From Pelagibius sp. CAU 1746 (GTDB lineage Bacteria; Pseudomonadota; Alphaproteobacteria; Kiloniellales; Kiloniellaceae): a stretch of DNA of 64,000 nucleotides. Of the stretch, positions 1-9,818 are shown piece after piece (positions within the stretch are counted from its first letter, which is position 1; every line of letters starts with the position of its first letter). The DNA is taken from assembly GCF_039839785.1 (NCBI RefSeq), contig NZ_JBDOQT010000001.1, forward strand, positions 2,418,001 to 2,482,000. The letters run 5' to 3'. Position numbers and translations under genes: made by a program. The notes beneath the pieces were generated by a model. That model did not search any database, was not told where the DNA came from, and saw only the letters and a program-made list of their open reading frames with translations.

Positions 1-322
1 GATCCGCCGTGCAGCGGCGCACCCAGTCGCCGAAGCGCTGTGGCTGCGAGGCCGCGCTGGGGACCGCCGGGCCGCTGCCGGCGGGGGCCTGGAGGGCCGG
101 AGCCTGACCCTGGGGCGCTTGCCCCTGAGGTGCTTGACCCTGAGGCGCTTGACCTTGGGGCGCCGGCTGGTCGGGGATCTGAAGCTGCACCTGGGCGGCG
201 GCCGGGCCCGCCAAGCCCATGCTCAGCGCCGCCGCCGCGGCAAGGCCTGCGGCGCGGCGATGGATTGGACGAGCCGGCAGGGCTGCCCGGATCGGGCGAA
301 TAAAAGCAGAGAGTAAAGGCAT
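1..322 (-). CDS. IalB-family exported protein, N-terminal part
   Basis: This leftward gene starts at an ATG (322-320) and runs off the left edge, so only about 107 residues are visible. Residues 1-44 form a long signal peptide ending in a small-residue run (AAAQ). Residues 54-73 are four perfect APQGQ repeats. The visible end contains FGDWVRRC, which matches the start of the invasion-associated locus B (IalB) fold, where an FGDW motif is followed by a cysteine. IalB proteins are periplasmic and of uncertain molecular function; in Bartonella the founder affects red-cell invasion, but most homologues occur in free-living alphaproteobacteria. The family call rests on the short FGDW segment because the rest of the domain is outside the window. 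Confidence 0.72.
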   Translation of the reverse strand, partial: MPLLSAFIRPIRAALPARPIHRRAAGLAAAAALSMGLAGPAAAQVQLQIPDQPAPQGQAPQGQAPQGQAPQGQAPALQAPAGSGPAVPSAASQPQRFGDWVRRCTAD

Positions 323-610
323 GAAGTGAAACTAACTCCTGAGGACGGGGCTTGGCCAGAGCATTGCTGTGTCCCTTGGTCTCGCGCCCCTGAAATAAGG
401 GCCGGGGCCGGCGATTGCCAGGATAATCCTTGGGGCGGCGGGGCGGGCGCCGCGTGCGCCGGGGGGCCGCCGGCAGGCTGGCCTTTCGGTGGACAGCCCT
501 CCTGGGGCGCGCTACAACGCTGCGCTTTCGCGCGCTTTGCCCGTCCGCTGCGATGAAAACTAGAAGGGTTCCAGCTTGCGATGCAAGCGCAGGGATAATA
601 TCTATTTGCT
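323..610. other. Divergent intergenic region upstream of alaS
   Basis: This 288-base stretch separates the leftward IalB-family gene from alaS. Short open frames cross it, but none has a convincing ribosome binding site or recognisable product. The last 60 bases are more AT-rich and probably hold the alaS promoter, but I could not define -35 and -10 boxes with confidence. recA, a frequent upstream neighbour of alaS in proteobacteria, is not present here. Confidence 0.4.
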
Positions 611-3271
611 ATGACGACCGGTAACGAAATCCGCTCCGCCTTTCTGGACTACTTCGCGCGCAACGGGCACGAGATCGTGGCGTCTTCGCCGCTGGTCCCG
701 CGCAACGATCCGACTTTGCTGTTCACCAACGCCGGCATGGTCCAGTTCAAGAATGTTTTCACCGGCAACGAGACGCGTCCCTACGACCGCGCCACCACCT
801 CGCAGAAGTGCGTGCGCGCCGGGGGTAAGCACAACGACCTGGAAAACGTCGGCTACACCGCGCGCCATCACACCTTCTTCGAGATGCTGGGGAACTTCTC
901 CTTCGGCGACTACTTCAAGGACCTGGCCATCGAGTTGGCCTGGAACCTGGTCACCAAGGAGTACGGCCTGCCCAAGGACAAGCTGCTGGTCACGGTCTAT
1001 TCCGAGGACGAGCAGGCAGCCAAGCTGTGGAAGCAGATCGCCGGCCTGCCTGACGACCGCATCATTCCCATTCCCACCTCCGACAACTTCTGGGCCATGG
1101 GGGACACCGGGCCCTGCGGACCCTGCTCGGAGATCTTCTTCGATCACGGCGAGCACATCCCCGGCGGGCCGCCGGGCAGTCCCGACGAGGACGGCGACCG
1201 CTTTATCGAGATCTGGAACCTGGTCTTCATGCAGTTCGAGCAGCAGGACAAGGACACCCGGGTCGAACTGCCGCGCCCCTCGATCGACACGGGCATGGGC
1301 CTGGAGCGTATCGCCGCGGTGCTGCAGGGCAAGCACGACAACTACGACACCGACCTGCTGCGCGCGATCATCGAGGCTTCCGCCGAGGCCGCCGGCCAGG
1401 CCGCCGACGGCGAGCACGCGGTCTCCCACCGGGTGATCGCCGACCATCTGCGCGCCAGCTCCTTCCTCATCGCCGACGGGGTGCTGCCCTCCAACGAAGG
1501 GCGCGGCTACGTGCTGCGCCGGATCATGCGCCGCGGCATGCGGCATGCCCACAAGCTGGGCTGCAAGGACCCGCTGCTGTGGCGTCTGGTGCCGACCCTG
1601 GTGGGCATGATGGGCTCTCACTTTCCGGAGCTGAACCGCGCCTCTGCCCTCATCACCGAGACCCTGAAGCTGGAGGAGAGCCGCTTCAAGGACACCCTCG
1701 ACCGCGGTCTGAAGCTGTTGGAGGAGGAGACCGGCAAGCTGGGCGGCGGCCAGGCGCTCAACGGCGAGGTCGCCTTCAAGCTCTACGACACCTACGGCTT
1801 CCCCCTGGACCTCACCCAGGACATCCTGCGCGGCCAGGGCCGCAGCGTCGATACCGACGGCTTCGACGCGGCCATGGAGCGCCAGCGCGCGGCGGCGCGC
1901 AAGGCCTGGTCCGGTTCCGGCGAGGCGGCCACCGAGTCCCTCTGGTTCGAGTTGCGCGAGCGCCTGGGCGCCTCCGAGTTCCTGGGCTACGACGCCGAGG
2001 AGGCGGAGGGACAGATCGTCGCCCTCGTGGCCGATGGAAAAGAAGTCGAGACGGCCGAGGCCGGCCAGGAGGTCATGCTGGTCGCCAACCAGACGCCCTT
2101 CTACGGCGAGTCCGGCGGCCAGCAGGGCGACCACGGCGCGGTGTTCAGCGCCGAGGGCGGCGAGATGGAGGTGCACGATACCCAGAAGAAGCTGGGCGAC
2201 CTGCACGTTCACATCGGCAAGATGACCCACGGCAGGCTGAAGGTCGGCGAGGCGGTGGAACTGCGCGTCGACGGCCGGCGCCGCGCCGCGCTGCGCGCCC
2301 ATCATTCGGCGACCCATCTGCTGCACGAGGCGCTGCGCCGCCGTTTGGGCGAGCACGTGACCCAGAAGGGCTCCCTGGTGGCTGAGGACCGGCTGCGTTT
2401 CGACATCAGTCATCCCAAGCCGCTGACCCCGGAAGACATCGAGGCCGTCGAGGCCGAGGTCAACGCGCGCATCCGCAAGAACGCCGCGGTGGAGACCCGC
2501 TTCATGACGCCGGACGAAGCCATCGAGGCCGGCGCGCTGGCGCTGTTCGGCGAGAAGTACGGCGGCGAGGTGCGCGTGCTCTCCATGGGCGGCGCCGACC
2601 CGGCCAAGAACGGCAAGGCCTATTCGACCGAGCTGTGCGGCGGCACCCACGTGCGCCGCACCGGCGACATCGGCTTCTTCAAGCTCACCGGCGAGGCGGC
2701 CCTGGCCGCCGGCGTGCGCCGTATCGAGGCGGTGGTGGGCGACGCCGCGCGCCGCTACGTCGAGCGTCAGGAGCAATTGCTGAAGGATGCCGCGACGGCG
2801 CTGAAAGTGGCGCCGGAGGAACTGCCGGCCCGGCTCTCGGCGCTGCTCGAAGAGCGCAAGCGCCTGGAGCGTGAAACCGGCGAGCTGCGCCGCAAGCTGG
2901 CCACCGGCGGTGGAGGCGGCGGCAACGGCGAGGACGTCCGCGAGGTGGCCGGGCTGAAGTTCGCCGCCAAGGTGCTGGAAGGCATCCCGGCCAAGGACTT
3001 GAAGCCCCTGGCCGACGACCTGAAGAAGCAGATCGGCAGCGGCGTGGTGGTGCTGGTCGCGGTCAACGACGGCAAAGCTTCGCTGGTGGTCGGCGTCACC
3101 GAGGACGCCACCGGCAAGGCCAGCGCCGTCGACCTGGTGAAGGTCGGCTCTGCGGCGCTGGGCGGCAAGGGCGGCGGCGGCCGCCCGGACATGGCCCAGG
3201 CCGGCGGCCCCGACGGCGCGGCGGCCCCCAAGGCCATCGAGGCCATTGAAGCGGCCCTGGCCGCTTCCTAA
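611..3271 (+). CDS. alaS: Alanyl-tRNA synthetase
   Basis: This cytoplasmic enzyme joins alanine to tRNA-Ala and edits mischarged seryl- or glycyl-tRNA. The 886 residues match the usual bacterial length of about 875. The N-terminal class II catalytic domain opens with a typical segment ([13 protein letters not shown]) and contains [12 protein letters not shown]. The editing domain has the zinc-site residues H565 and H569 (in HHSATH) and C676 and H680 (in CGGTH). The C-terminal C-Ala region includes a glycine-rich stretch (GGGGGG) and ends with the characteristic [13 protein letters not shown] segment. The gene ends 4 bases before the convergent MscS gene. Confidence 0.98.
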   Translation: MTTGNEIRSAFLDYFARNGHEIVASSPLVPRNDPTLLFTNAGMVQFKNVFTGNETRPYDRATTSQKCVRAGGKHNDLENVGYTARHHTFFEMLGNFSFGDYFKDLAIELAWNLVTKEYGLPKDKLLVTVYSEDEQAAKLWKQIAGLPDDRIIPIPTSDNFWAMGDTGPCGPCSEIFFDHGEHIPGGPPGSPDEDGDRFIEIWNLVFMQFEQQDKDTRVELPRPSIDTGMGLERIAAVLQGKHDNYDTDLLRAIIEASAEAAGQAADGEHAVSHRVIADHLRASSFLIADGVLPSNEGRGYVLRRIMRRGMRHAHKLGCKDPLLWRLVPTLVGMMGSHFPELNRASALITETLKLEESRFKDTLDRGLKLLEEETGKLGGGQALNGEVAFKLYDTYGFPLDLTQDILRGQGRSVDTDGFDAAMERQRAAARKAWSGSGEAATESLWFELRERLGASEFLGYDAEEAEGQIVALVADGKEVETAEAGQEVMLVANQTPFYGESGGQQGDHGAVFSAEGGEMEVHDTQKKLGDLHVHIGKMTHGRLKVGEAVELRVDGRRRAALRAHHSATHLLHEALRRRLGEHVTQKGSLVAEDRLRFDISHPKPLTPEDIEAVEAEVNARIRKNAAVETRFMTPDEAIEAGALALFGEKYGGEVRVLSMGGADPAKNGKAYSTELCGGTHVRRTGDIGFFKLTGEAALAAGVRRIEAVVGDAARRYVERQEQLLKDAATALKVAPEELPARLSALLEERKRLERETGELRRKLATGGGGGGNGEDVREVAGLKFAAKVLEGIPAKDLKPLADDLKKQIGSGVVVLVAVNDGKASLVVGVTEDATGKASAVDLVKVGSAALGGKGGGGRPDMAQAGGPDGAAAPKAIEAIEAALAAS

Positions 3272-3275
3272 GGCA

Positions 3276-4118
3276 TCAGTCCGAGAGCTTGCCTTCTTCG
3301 ACCACCCGCACCTCGCGCTGCGGGAAGGGGATGGTGAGGCCCTCGGCTTCCAGGCGCTCCTTGGCGGCCTGGCGCAGATCGAAGGCGAGCGGCCAGTAGT
3401 CGCCCTTGGCGCACCAGCAGCGCAGGATCAGGTCCACCGAAGAGTCCGACAGTGCGCCGACCAGCACCTGCGGGCCCGGCTCATCCATCACCCGGCGGTC
3501 GTCTTCCAGCAACGCCGTGAGCACGCGCCGGGCGGCCTCTATGCTGTCGTCGTAGCTGACGCCGATGGTGATATCCAGGCGCCGCGTGGGGAGCCGGTCG
3601 TAGTTGGTGATGGTGGCGTTCCACAGCTTGGCGTTGGGGACCGAGCGGTAGAGACCGTCGAAGGTGGTCATGGTGGTGACGAAGAGGCCGACCTCCTCCA
3701 CCGTGCCGTCGACGCCGTCGGCGGAGACGTACTCGCCCACCTGGAAGGGCCGCAGGAACAGCAGCATCATGCCGGCGGCGATGTTCTGGAGGGTGCCCTG
3801 GAGGGCGAGGCCCACGGCGATGCCGGCGGCGCCCAGCAGGGCGATGATACTGGCCGTTTGCACGCCGAATTGGGCAAGGACCGCCACCAGGACGAAAACC
3901 AGCACCGTGTAGCGGGCGATGCTGGCCAGGACCGGCTTCAGGGTGCGGTCCATGTGCGGCGTGCGGTCGAGCAGGCGCAGCACCAGGCGGCGGGCCCAGC
4001 CGGCCAGGAGCCAGCCGAGCAGCAGGATGACGACGCCGGCGGCCAGGTCCAGCGCGTAGCCGAGCAGCAACTCAGCGAGGCTGCCCAGCCCGTTCATCTC
4101 CGCCGCATCGAGCTGCAT
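3276..4118 (-). CDS. Small MscS-type mechanosensitive channel
   Basis: The 280-residue inner-membrane protein has three predicted membrane helices (about 17-39, 68-84 and 89-119). The third has the glycine/alanine-rich pore-helix pattern of MscS (LLGAAGIAVGLALQGTLQN). The beta domain follows (about 120-185), then the alpha/beta C-terminal domain to about 275. Channels of this size open under membrane tension and release solutes during hypo-osmotic shock. The gene starts 31 bases after the upstream cyclophilin gene on the same strand and may be the last gene of an icd-cyclophilin-mscS transcript. It converges on alaS with a 4-base gap. Confidence 0.93.
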   Translation of the reverse strand: MQLDAAEMNGLGSLAELLLGYALDLAAGVVILLLGWLLAGWARRLVLRLLDRTPHMDRTLKPVLASIARYTVLVFVLVAVLAQFGVQTASIIALLGAAGIAVGLALQGTLQNIAAGMMLLFLRPFQVGEYVSADGVDGTVEEVGLFVTTMTTFDGLYRSVPNAKLWNATITNYDRLPTRRLDITIGVSYDDSIEAARRVLTALLEDDRRVMDEPGPQVLVGALSDSSVDLILRCWCAKGDYWPLAFDLRQAAKERLEAEGLTIPFPQREVRVVEEGKLSD

Positions 4119-4149
4119 GGCCGTTACCGCGAGGACAGGGACAGCGCGC

Positions 4150-4707
4150 TTACTGGGTGTCGGCCTCGACCTTCAGGGAGATGATCTTGTCCGGGTCGCG
4201 CACCGTGCCGCTCTGGTCGCCGCGCGGCGCCTTCTTGATCATGTCCACGTACTCCATCCCTTCGATGACGCGGCCCCAGACTGTGTACTGGCGATCCAGG
4301 AAGCGCGCCGGGGCGAAGGTGATGAAGAACTGGCTGTTGGCGCTGTCCGGGTGCTGGCTGCGGGCCATGCCGGCCACGCCGCGCTCGAAGGGCTCGGCGG
4401 AGAACTCGGCCGGAATGTCCGGCAGGTCCGAACCGCCGCGCCCGGTGCCCGTCGGATCGCCGGTCTGCGCCATGAAGCCGTCGATGACACGGTGGAACAC
4501 GATGCCGTCGTAGAAGCCCTGGCGGGTCAGCGTCTTGATCTGTTCGACGTGCTTGGGGGCCAGGTCCGGCAGCATCTCGATCTTCACGATGCCGTCCTTC
4601 AGCTCCATGACCAGCACGTTCTCGGGGTCCGGCGCGGCGCTGGCGTCGCTGGCTTCGATGGTCATGGCAAGTAGTCCGATAGCAATGAGAGACAAAAGGG
4701 ATTTCAT
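4150..4707 (-). CDS. Exported cyclophilin-type peptidyl-prolyl isomerase
   Basis: The 185-residue protein starts with a signal peptide (about 24 residues, MKSLLSLIAIGLLAMTIEA). The cyclophilin fold follows, with FHRVIDGFMAQTGDP, the hallmark around the active-site arginine, and later NSQFFITFA. It should catalyse cis-trans isomerisation of proline bonds in periplasmic proteins. It lies 22 bases downstream of icd and 31 bases upstream of the MscS gene on the same strand. The bacterial names ppiA/ppiB are applied loosely, so no symbol is given. Confidence 0.94.
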   Translation of the reverse strand: MKSLLSLIAIGLLAMTIEASDASAAPDPENVLVMELKDGIVKIEMLPDLAPKHVEQIKTLTRQGFYDGIVFHRVIDGFMAQTGDPTGTGRGGSDLPDIPAEFSAEPFERGVAGMARSQHPDSANSQFFITFAPARFLDRQYTVWGRVIEGMEYVDMIKKAPRGDQSGTVRDPDKIISLKVEADTQ

Positions 4708-4729
4708 GCGGGGAACTCCCTAACTGGGT

Positions 4730-5944
4730 TTAGCCCATGGCCTTCTGGAGGTTTTCGTCCAGCTTGTCCATGAATTCGTCGGTGGTCAGCCACTTCTGCT
4801 CCGGGCTGATGAGCAGCGCCAGATCCTTGGTCATGGAGCCGGACTCGACGGTGTCGATGCAGACCTTTTCCAGGTCGCCGGCAAACTTCACCACCTCCGG
4901 CGTGCCGTCGAACTCGCCGCGGAAGTGCAGGCCGCGGGTCCAGGCGAAGATCGACGCGATGGGGTTGGTCGAGGTCTGCTTGCCCTGCTGGTGCAGGCGG
5001 TAGTGGCGGGTCACCGTGCCGTGCGCGGCCTCGGCCTCGACGGTCTTGCCGTCCGGGGTCATCAGCACCGAGGTCATGAGGCCCAGCGAACCGAAGCCCT
5101 GGGCCACGGTGTCCGACTGTACGTCGCCGTCGTAGTTCTTGCAGGCCCAGACATAGCCGCCGGACCACTTCATTGCCGCGGCGACCATGTCGTCGATCAG
5201 GCGGTGCTCGTAGTGGATGCCCTTGGCCTCGAAGGCGCTCTTGAACTCCTGGTCGTAGGTCTCCTGGAAGATGTCCTTGAAGCGGCCGTCGTAGACTTTG
5301 AGGATGGTGTTCTTGGTCGAGAGATAGACCGGCCAGCCGAGATTGAGGCCGTAGTTCAGGCAGGCCCGGGCGAAGCCGCGGATCGACTCGTCCAGATTGT
5401 ACATGCCCATGGCGACGCCGGCTTCGGGGAAGTCGAAGATGTCGTAGGTGGTGGCCTCGCCGCCATCGGCCGGCTGGAAGGTCATGGTCAGCTTGCCGGG
5501 GCCCGGCACCTTGAAGTCGGTGGCGCGGTACTGGTCGCCGAAGGCGTGGCGGCCGATGACGATGGGCTGGGTCCAGCCCGGCACCAGGCGCGGCACGTTC
5601 TGCATGATGATCGGCTGGCGGAAAATGGTGCCGCCGATGATGTTGCGCAGGGTGCCGTTGGGCGAGCGCCACATCTTCTTGAGGCCGAACTCCTCGACCC
5701 GGGCCTCGTCCGGCGTGATGGTCGCGCACTTCACTCCGACCCGGTGTTCCTTGATCGCCTCGGCGGCGTCGATGGTGATCTGGTCGTCCGTCTCGTCGCG
5801 CTTTTCGACCGAGAGGTCATAGTACTTCAGGTCGACGTCCAGGTAGGGGAGGATCAGCTTCTCTTTGATCTTCGCCCAGATGATCCGCGTCATCTCGTCG
5901 CCGTCGAGCTCGACAATCGGGTTTTTGACCTTGATTTTCCCCAT
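4730..5944 (-). CDS. icd: NADP-dependent isocitrate dehydrogenase
   Basis: This TCA-cycle enzyme converts isocitrate to 2-oxoglutarate, CO2 and NADPH. The 404-residue product is of the homodimeric type shared by alphaproteobacteria and eukaryotes rather than the E. coli type: it begins [18 protein letters not shown] and contains [16 protein letters not shown] and the C-terminal [12 protein letters not shown]. The open frame continues upstream for more than 250 codons, but a strong ribosome binding site (GGAGG) lies just before the ATG at 5944 and the conserved protein begins there. It is probably the first gene of a leftward group with the cyclophilin and MscS genes. Confidence 0.97.
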   Translation of the reverse strand: MGKIKVKNPIVELDGDEMTRIIWAKIKEKLILPYLDVDLKYYDLSVEKRDETDDQITIDAAEAIKEHRVGVKCATITPDEARVEEFGLKKMWRSPNGTLRNIIGGTIFRQPIIMQNVPRLVPGWTQPIVIGRHAFGDQYRATDFKVPGPGKLTMTFQPADGGEATTYDIFDFPEAGVAMGMYNLDESIRGFARACLNYGLNLGWPVYLSTKNTILKVYDGRFKDIFQETYDQEFKSAFEAKGIHYEHRLIDDMVAAAMKWSGGYVWACKNYDGDVQSDTVAQGFGSLGLMTSVLMTPDGKTVEAEAAHGTVTRHYRLHQQGKQTSTNPIASIFAWTRGLHFRGEFDGTPEVVKFAGDLEKVCIDTVESGSMTKDLALLISPEQKWLTTDEFMDKLDENLQKAMG

Positions 5945-6150
5945 CTTTTTCCTCCGGGAGTGCTGACCAGACCGGCCCGGGCGTGCTGCCCTGGGCGGAT
6001 TTTTGCGGCGCAAGATAGCAGGCTCCGGCGACCTTGCAAGATAGGGGGCGGGGCAGGGCCGAAAATCGGCGCTGCGAGCGGCGCCCCAAGGGGTTTTCTG
6101 GGGGCGGGACCTGGCCCGGGACGGGCGCCGCTGGGCCGTGCCGCGGGCGG

Positions 6151-6732
6151 CTACATGCGCTCGATCTTGTCGGGCAGGGCGGGACGGGGGGCCTTGGCGG
6201 CGGTCTCCAGAACCTGATCGATCCGGTCGACGACGAGGAAGAGGTCGGCCGGGTCGCCGCGCAGGTAACCCTCGGCGACCTGATGATCGACGAGGCGCAG
6301 CAAGGGATCCCAGTAGCCGTCCAGATTGACCAGGATGACCGGCTTGTCGTGCAGCTTGAGCTGGCGCCAGGTGATGATTTCGAAGGTCTCGTCCAGCGTG
6401 CCGAAGCCGCCGGGCAGGGCGCAGAATGCGTCGGAGCGCTCGGCCATCAACTGTTTGCGCGCATGCATCGAGTCGACCACATGGTATTCCGCCGTGTCGC
6501 GGTTGCCGGCTTCCAGGGCCTCCAGGTGCTCCGGGATGATGCCGACGACATGGCCGCCGCCCTCCATCGCGCCCGCGGCGACGGCGCCCATCATGCCGAC
6601 CCTGCCGCCGCCGTAAACGATGGCTACTCCGGCTTGCGCGGCCAGGCCGCCCAGTTCCCGCGCCGCCTGCAGGTGGCTTTCGCGGACCTTGCTGGCGGAG
6701 CCGCAATAGACGCAAAGCGCTTGAATATCCAT
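6151..6732 (-). CDS. LOG-family nucleotide phosphoribohydrolase
   Basis: The 193-residue protein has the family signature PGGFGTLDE (residues 107-115) and the upstream SMHARKQLM segment (88-96), whose Arg and Lys are conserved in the catalytic site. LONELY GUY proteins cleave cytokinin riboside 5'-monophosphates or, in many bacteria, other nucleoside monophosphates such as AMP; the substrate cannot be told from sequence. The ATG at 6732 was chosen over a GTG two codons upstream (6738). The gene stands alone, 206 bases upstream of icd on the same strand. Confidence 0.9.
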   Translation of the reverse strand: MDIQALCVYCGSASKVRESHLQAARELGGLAAQAGVAIVYGGGRVGMMGAVAAGAMEGGGHVVGIIPEHLEALEAGNRDTAEYHVVDSMHARKQLMAERSDAFCALPGGFGTLDETFEIITWRQLKLHDKPVILVNLDGYWDPLLRLVDHQVAEGYLRGDPADLFLVVDRIDQVLETAAKAPRPALPDKIERM

Positions 6733-6982
6733 GATCACAAACTCGTTATCGGCCGGCCCCCCGGAAGGGCGGCGTTGAAATTGTGCGCTGTTTCAGTAGT
6801 GTTCTAGGCGCGTCACTTCATCGTGTTCGCCTTGTAGCACAGGCCTGTCATTCCCATCCACATCAGGTCGTCTCGGGGCAGCGTCCGATTGCCGCTCGGA
6901 TTGGCGCGCTGAGAAGCCTTAGACAACAGATATGCCCCGGTGCAGACCGCACGGAGGCGTAAACAAGGAAGGAGCGGGTCAA

Positions 6983-7507
6983 ATGAAACGAAGCACTCTC
7001 TTCGCGGCTGCCGGGTCAGTCGCCCTCGCCGCCGGGGTTATTCTGGGCGCTGGTTCGATGACGCAGGCGTCCGCGGACGTCGGTGCGCAGCTGGCCAGCG
7101 CAGACCGGACGGCGGTGGTGAAGGAGCGCCAGGAACTCATGAAATCCATCGGCGGCAACATGAAGACCATCGCGGACTTCCTCAAGGAATCCAAGGGCAC
7201 GGCGACCGAAGCCCAGGCGGCGGCGGCCAAGATTGGCGAACTGGCGCAAGAAATCCCGGCTGCCTTCGAGACCGAGGCGTCCCTGGCTGAAATGGACGCC
7301 GTCGGCAAGAACCGCAGCAAGCCGGAGATCTGGCTGAACTGGGACGGCTTCGTGGAAGATGCCGAAACCCTCAAGGCGAAGAGCGCGATGCTGGTGACGG
7401 CCTTTGCCGGCGGTGAGTCCGGTGCCATCCAGACCGCCTTCGGCGACATGGGCAAGAACGGCTGCGGCGGCTGCCACCAGGACTTCCGCGGCCCGAAAGT
7501 GGAATAG
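6983..7507 (+). CDS. Cytochrome c-prime
   Basis: The 174-residue exported protein has a signal peptide (about 31 residues, ending TQASA), a four-helix-bundle-like region rich in Ala, Glu and Lys, and a single C-terminal haem site CGGCH (C161, C164, axial H165). That layout is diagnostic of cytochromes c-prime, high-spin periplasmic haem proteins that bind NO or CO and may protect against nitrosative stress. The ATG at 6983 follows a good ribosome binding site (AAGGAAGGAG). A diheme cytochrome c gene follows on the same strand. Confidence 0.9.
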   Translation: MKRSTLFAAAGSVALAAGVILGAGSMTQASADVGAQLASADRTAVVKERQELMKSIGGNMKTIADFLKESKGTATEAQAAAAKIGELAQEIPAAFETEASLAEMDAVGKNRSKPEIWLNWDGFVEDAETLKAKSAMLVTAFAGGESGAIQTAFGDMGKNGCGGCHQDFRGPKVE

Positions 7508-7553
7508 CCGGGCCTCACCGCAGCTCTATCGGCTCCAGGAGCCTTATTCGGTC

Positions 7554-7583
7554 CGCGGCCCGTGGGTTCGCCCCCGGGCCGCG
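7554..7583 (+). terminator. Strong UUCG-loop hairpin after cytochrome c-prime gene
   Basis: A 13-base stem with one internal mismatch encloses a TTCG tetraloop (arms 7554-7566 and 7571-7583). It begins 46 bases after the cytochrome c-prime stop and precedes the diheme cytochrome gene. No clear T-run follows, so it may be a weak terminator or an mRNA-stabilising hairpin. Confidence 0.5.
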
Positions 7584-7647
7584 CGTCCGTGATTGTCCTC
7601 ACGGTACCGGTCCAGCGTGAAAGCTCGTCCCGCACCCGGGAGCACCG

Positions 7648-8568
7648 ATGTCGAAGTTCAGTGTGATAGCAGCGACTTTGCGGGCCGGGGGCGTCGCCCT
7701 GGCGGCGCTGCTGACGGCCCCGGCGGCGGCGCAGGCGCAGGGCGGCGAGGCGACGACCGCGGAGGAATTGGCCGATCCCGCCGTCGCGCGCGGCGCCTAT
7801 GTCTTCAAGGCTGCCGGTTGCCTGGCCTGCCACACCGACAGCAAGGGCGGTGGCGCGCCGCTTGCCGGCGGACTGGCTCTCAAGACGCCCTTCGGCACGT
7901 TCTACAGCCCCAACATCACGCCGGATCCGGCGACCGGCATCGGTGCCTGGAGCGAGGCGGATTTCGTCAACGCTTTGCGTCACGGGGTTTCGCCGCAGGG
8001 CGATCCCTACTATCCGTCCTTTCCCTATACGTCGTACAGCGGCATGACCGACCAGGACATGCGCGACCTCTTCGCCTATCTGCTGACCCAGCCGCCGGTG
8101 GCGCGGGCGAACCGCGCGCACGAGCTGGACTTCCCCTACAACATGCGCTTCACGCTGGGCATCTGGAAGGCGATGTTCTTCCAGGCGGGCAGCTTCCAGC
8201 CGGTGGCTGGGAAGGACGCGCAGTGGAACCGCGGCGCCTACTTGGTGCGCAATCTCGGTCATTGCGGCGAATGCCACAGCCCGCGCGGCTTCCTGGGCGC
8301 GGTGGATGCCACGCAGGAACTGGCCGGCAATCCCCAGGGGCCCGAGGGCGGCAAGGTGCCGAACCTGACACCGGGGCCGGGCGGTCTGGGGGATTGGAGC
8401 GAATCGGACATCGCCTATGCTCTGAAAAGCGGGATCACGCCGGACGGTGACTTCCTCGGCGACTCCATGGGGGAGGTGATCGACAACGCGACGAGCCAGC
8501 TTACGGACGAAGACCTCGCTGCAATATCGCGATATCTCAAAGACTTAAAGCCTCTTCCTACACCCTGA
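7648..8568 (+). CDS. Diheme cytochrome c
   Basis: The 306-residue protein has a signal peptide (about 30 residues, ending AAQAQ) and two class I cytochrome c domains, each with a haem site: C58/C61/H62 (CLACH) and C206/C209/H210 (CGECH). The first domain contains FYSPNITPDPATGIG, typical of the cytochrome subunits of membrane-bound alcohol, aldehyde and nicotinate dehydrogenases. No such dehydrogenase gene is adjacent, so the electron donor is unknown. It follows the cytochrome c-prime gene by 140 bases, and both are likely periplasmic redox proteins. Confidence 0.9.
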   Translation: MSKFSVIAATLRAGGVALAALLTAPAAAQAQGGEATTAEELADPAVARGAYVFKAAGCLACHTDSKGGGAPLAGGLALKTPFGTFYSPNITPDPATGIGAWSEADFVNALRHGVSPQGDPYYPSFPYTSYSGMTDQDMRDLFAYLLTQPPVARANRAHELDFPYNMRFTLGIWKAMFFQAGSFQPVAGKDAQWNRGAYLVRNLGHCGECHSPRGFLGAVDATQELAGNPQGPEGGKVPNLTPGPGGLGDWSESDIAYALKSGITPDGDFLGDSMGEVIDNATSQLTDEDLAAISRYLKDLKPLPTP

Positions 8569-8642
8569 AGCAACCTCTGACGGCATTGCGCCGGACCGGC
8601 CCGCGTACTAGGCTGTTTTGCGGGGGTGTGGAGGCTAGGCGT

Positions 8643-9803
8643 TTGCAGCGAGTTCTTATTGCCATCGGCGCAGCCGTCATCGTTGCGGCTGCCGTTCTCG
8701 GGTTCTTCTTCTTCGCAATGGAGGAGGAGGCACCGCCCGTCGTGGCCGAGAGCGCCGCGCCGCAGGAAGAGACAGCGCCGCCGCCGGCGCCTCCCGCGCC
8801 GTCTTCAAACCCAGCAGCCGAAACCGCCGTGGCGCCCGCCGCTTCCGGCGGGCCGCAGCCTGCCTCGCCGGTCGTGCGGGTGAAGCCGCGCGATCCGTCG
8901 ACGGCGCAGGGCGCCGAGACCCCGGCCGCGCGGGACGGTGAAGACTCCGAGGCTCCCAGCTTTGACGTGGTCCGGGTGGAGAAGACCGGCGAGACGGTAA
9001 TCGCCGGCCGGGCCAAGCCGGACAGTGAAGTGAACGTGACCACCGAGGACGGTCAGTCTCTCGGCCGCGCGCGCGCCGACGGCAGCGGCTCATGGGCCAT
9101 CGTCGCCGAAACGCCGCTGGCGCCCGGCAGCCACGAGATCGGCATCGAGGCGCAGGACGGCGAAGGCGAGACCCGCCTGTCCGAGGAAGTGGTGGTGGTC
9201 GTCGTGCCCGAAGCCGCCAAGGAAGAGGAAAGCGCTGCGGCATCCCGGGAGCCCAAGGCACGGGATCAAGTGCTGGCGGTCTTGACGCCGCGCCAAGGCC
9301 AGGGCGCGAGCAAGGTGTTGCCGCAAGCCCCGGAGGCAGAAGACGGTATCGCCGCCGGCGATTTGGTGCTCGACAGCGTCGACTATGACGAAACCGGCCG
9401 CATGACGGTCGGAGGGCGGGCGGTTCCGGGGTCGCGGCTGCGGGTCTATCTCGACAACCGGTTGGTGGGAGAGGCGGTCGCCGGTCCCGAAGGCCGCTGG
9501 GCCCACGCGCCGGAGCAGCCGGTCGCCGAAGGGCTGCACAACCTGCGGGTCGATCAGGTGGGCCCGGACGGCGGCGTACAGGCCCGCGTGGAGACGCCCT
9601 TCTCGCGCGAGGCGGTGCGGGTGGCGGCGGCGGACGAAGACTTCGTCATCGTGCAGCCGGGCAACTCTCTGTGGCGCATCGCGCGGCGCACCTACGGCTC
9701 GGGTATCCGCTACACGGTGATCTACCAGGCGAACAAGGGCCAGATCCGCGACCCCGACCTGATCTATCCAGGTCAGGTCTTCGAGGTTCCCAAGACCAAC
9801 TGA
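8643..9803 (+). CDS. Membrane-anchored LysM-domain protein
   Basis: The 386-residue protein has an N-terminal membrane anchor (about residues 3-25), a low-complexity Pro/Ala/Glu linker, two Ig-like or carboxypeptidase-regulatory-like repeats (near 120-195 and 240-320, each with a graSRLRV- or rAKPDSEV-like strand), and a C-terminal LysM domain (about 335-384, FVIVQPGNSLWRIARRTYG). LysM domains bind peptidoglycan, so an envelope role is expected. The open frame begins at a TTG at 8586, but GGAGG at 8630-8634 sits 8 bases before the TTG at 8643, so the shorter start is used. Confidence 0.86.
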   Translation: MQRVLIAIGAAVIVAAAVLGFFFFAMEEEAPPVVAESAAPQEETAPPPAPPAPSSNPAAETAVAPAASGGPQPASPVVRVKPRDPSTAQGAETPAARDGEDSEAPSFDVVRVEKTGETVIAGRAKPDSEVNVTTEDGQSLGRARADGSGSWAIVAETPLAPGSHEIGIEAQDGEGETRLSEEVVVVVVPEAAKEEESAAASREPKARDQVLAVLTPRQGQGASKVLPQAPEAEDGIAAGDLVLDSVDYDETGRMTVGGRAVPGSRLRVYLDNRLVGEAVAGPEGRWAHAPEQPVAEGLHNLRVDQVGPDGGVQARVETPFSREAVRVAAADEDFVIVQPGNSLWRIARRTYGSGIRYTVIYQANKGQIRDPDLIYPGQVFEVPKTN

Positions 9804-9818
9804 GGCTTCCCGGAGGGC

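Noticed and set aside
602-2776. 724-codon open frame antisense to alaS
   Set aside because: It mirrors alaS, its translation has no recognisable domain, and long antisense frames are expected at this GC content.
3246-4184. 312-codon open frame overlapping the MscS gene on the + strand
   Set aside because: It overlaps alaS and runs antisense to a well-supported channel gene, with no protein signature.
5945-6715. N-terminal extension of icd by more than 250 codons
   Set aside because: The extension overlaps the LOG gene on the same strand in another frame and lacks conserved residues; the ribosome binding site and conserved start are at 5944.
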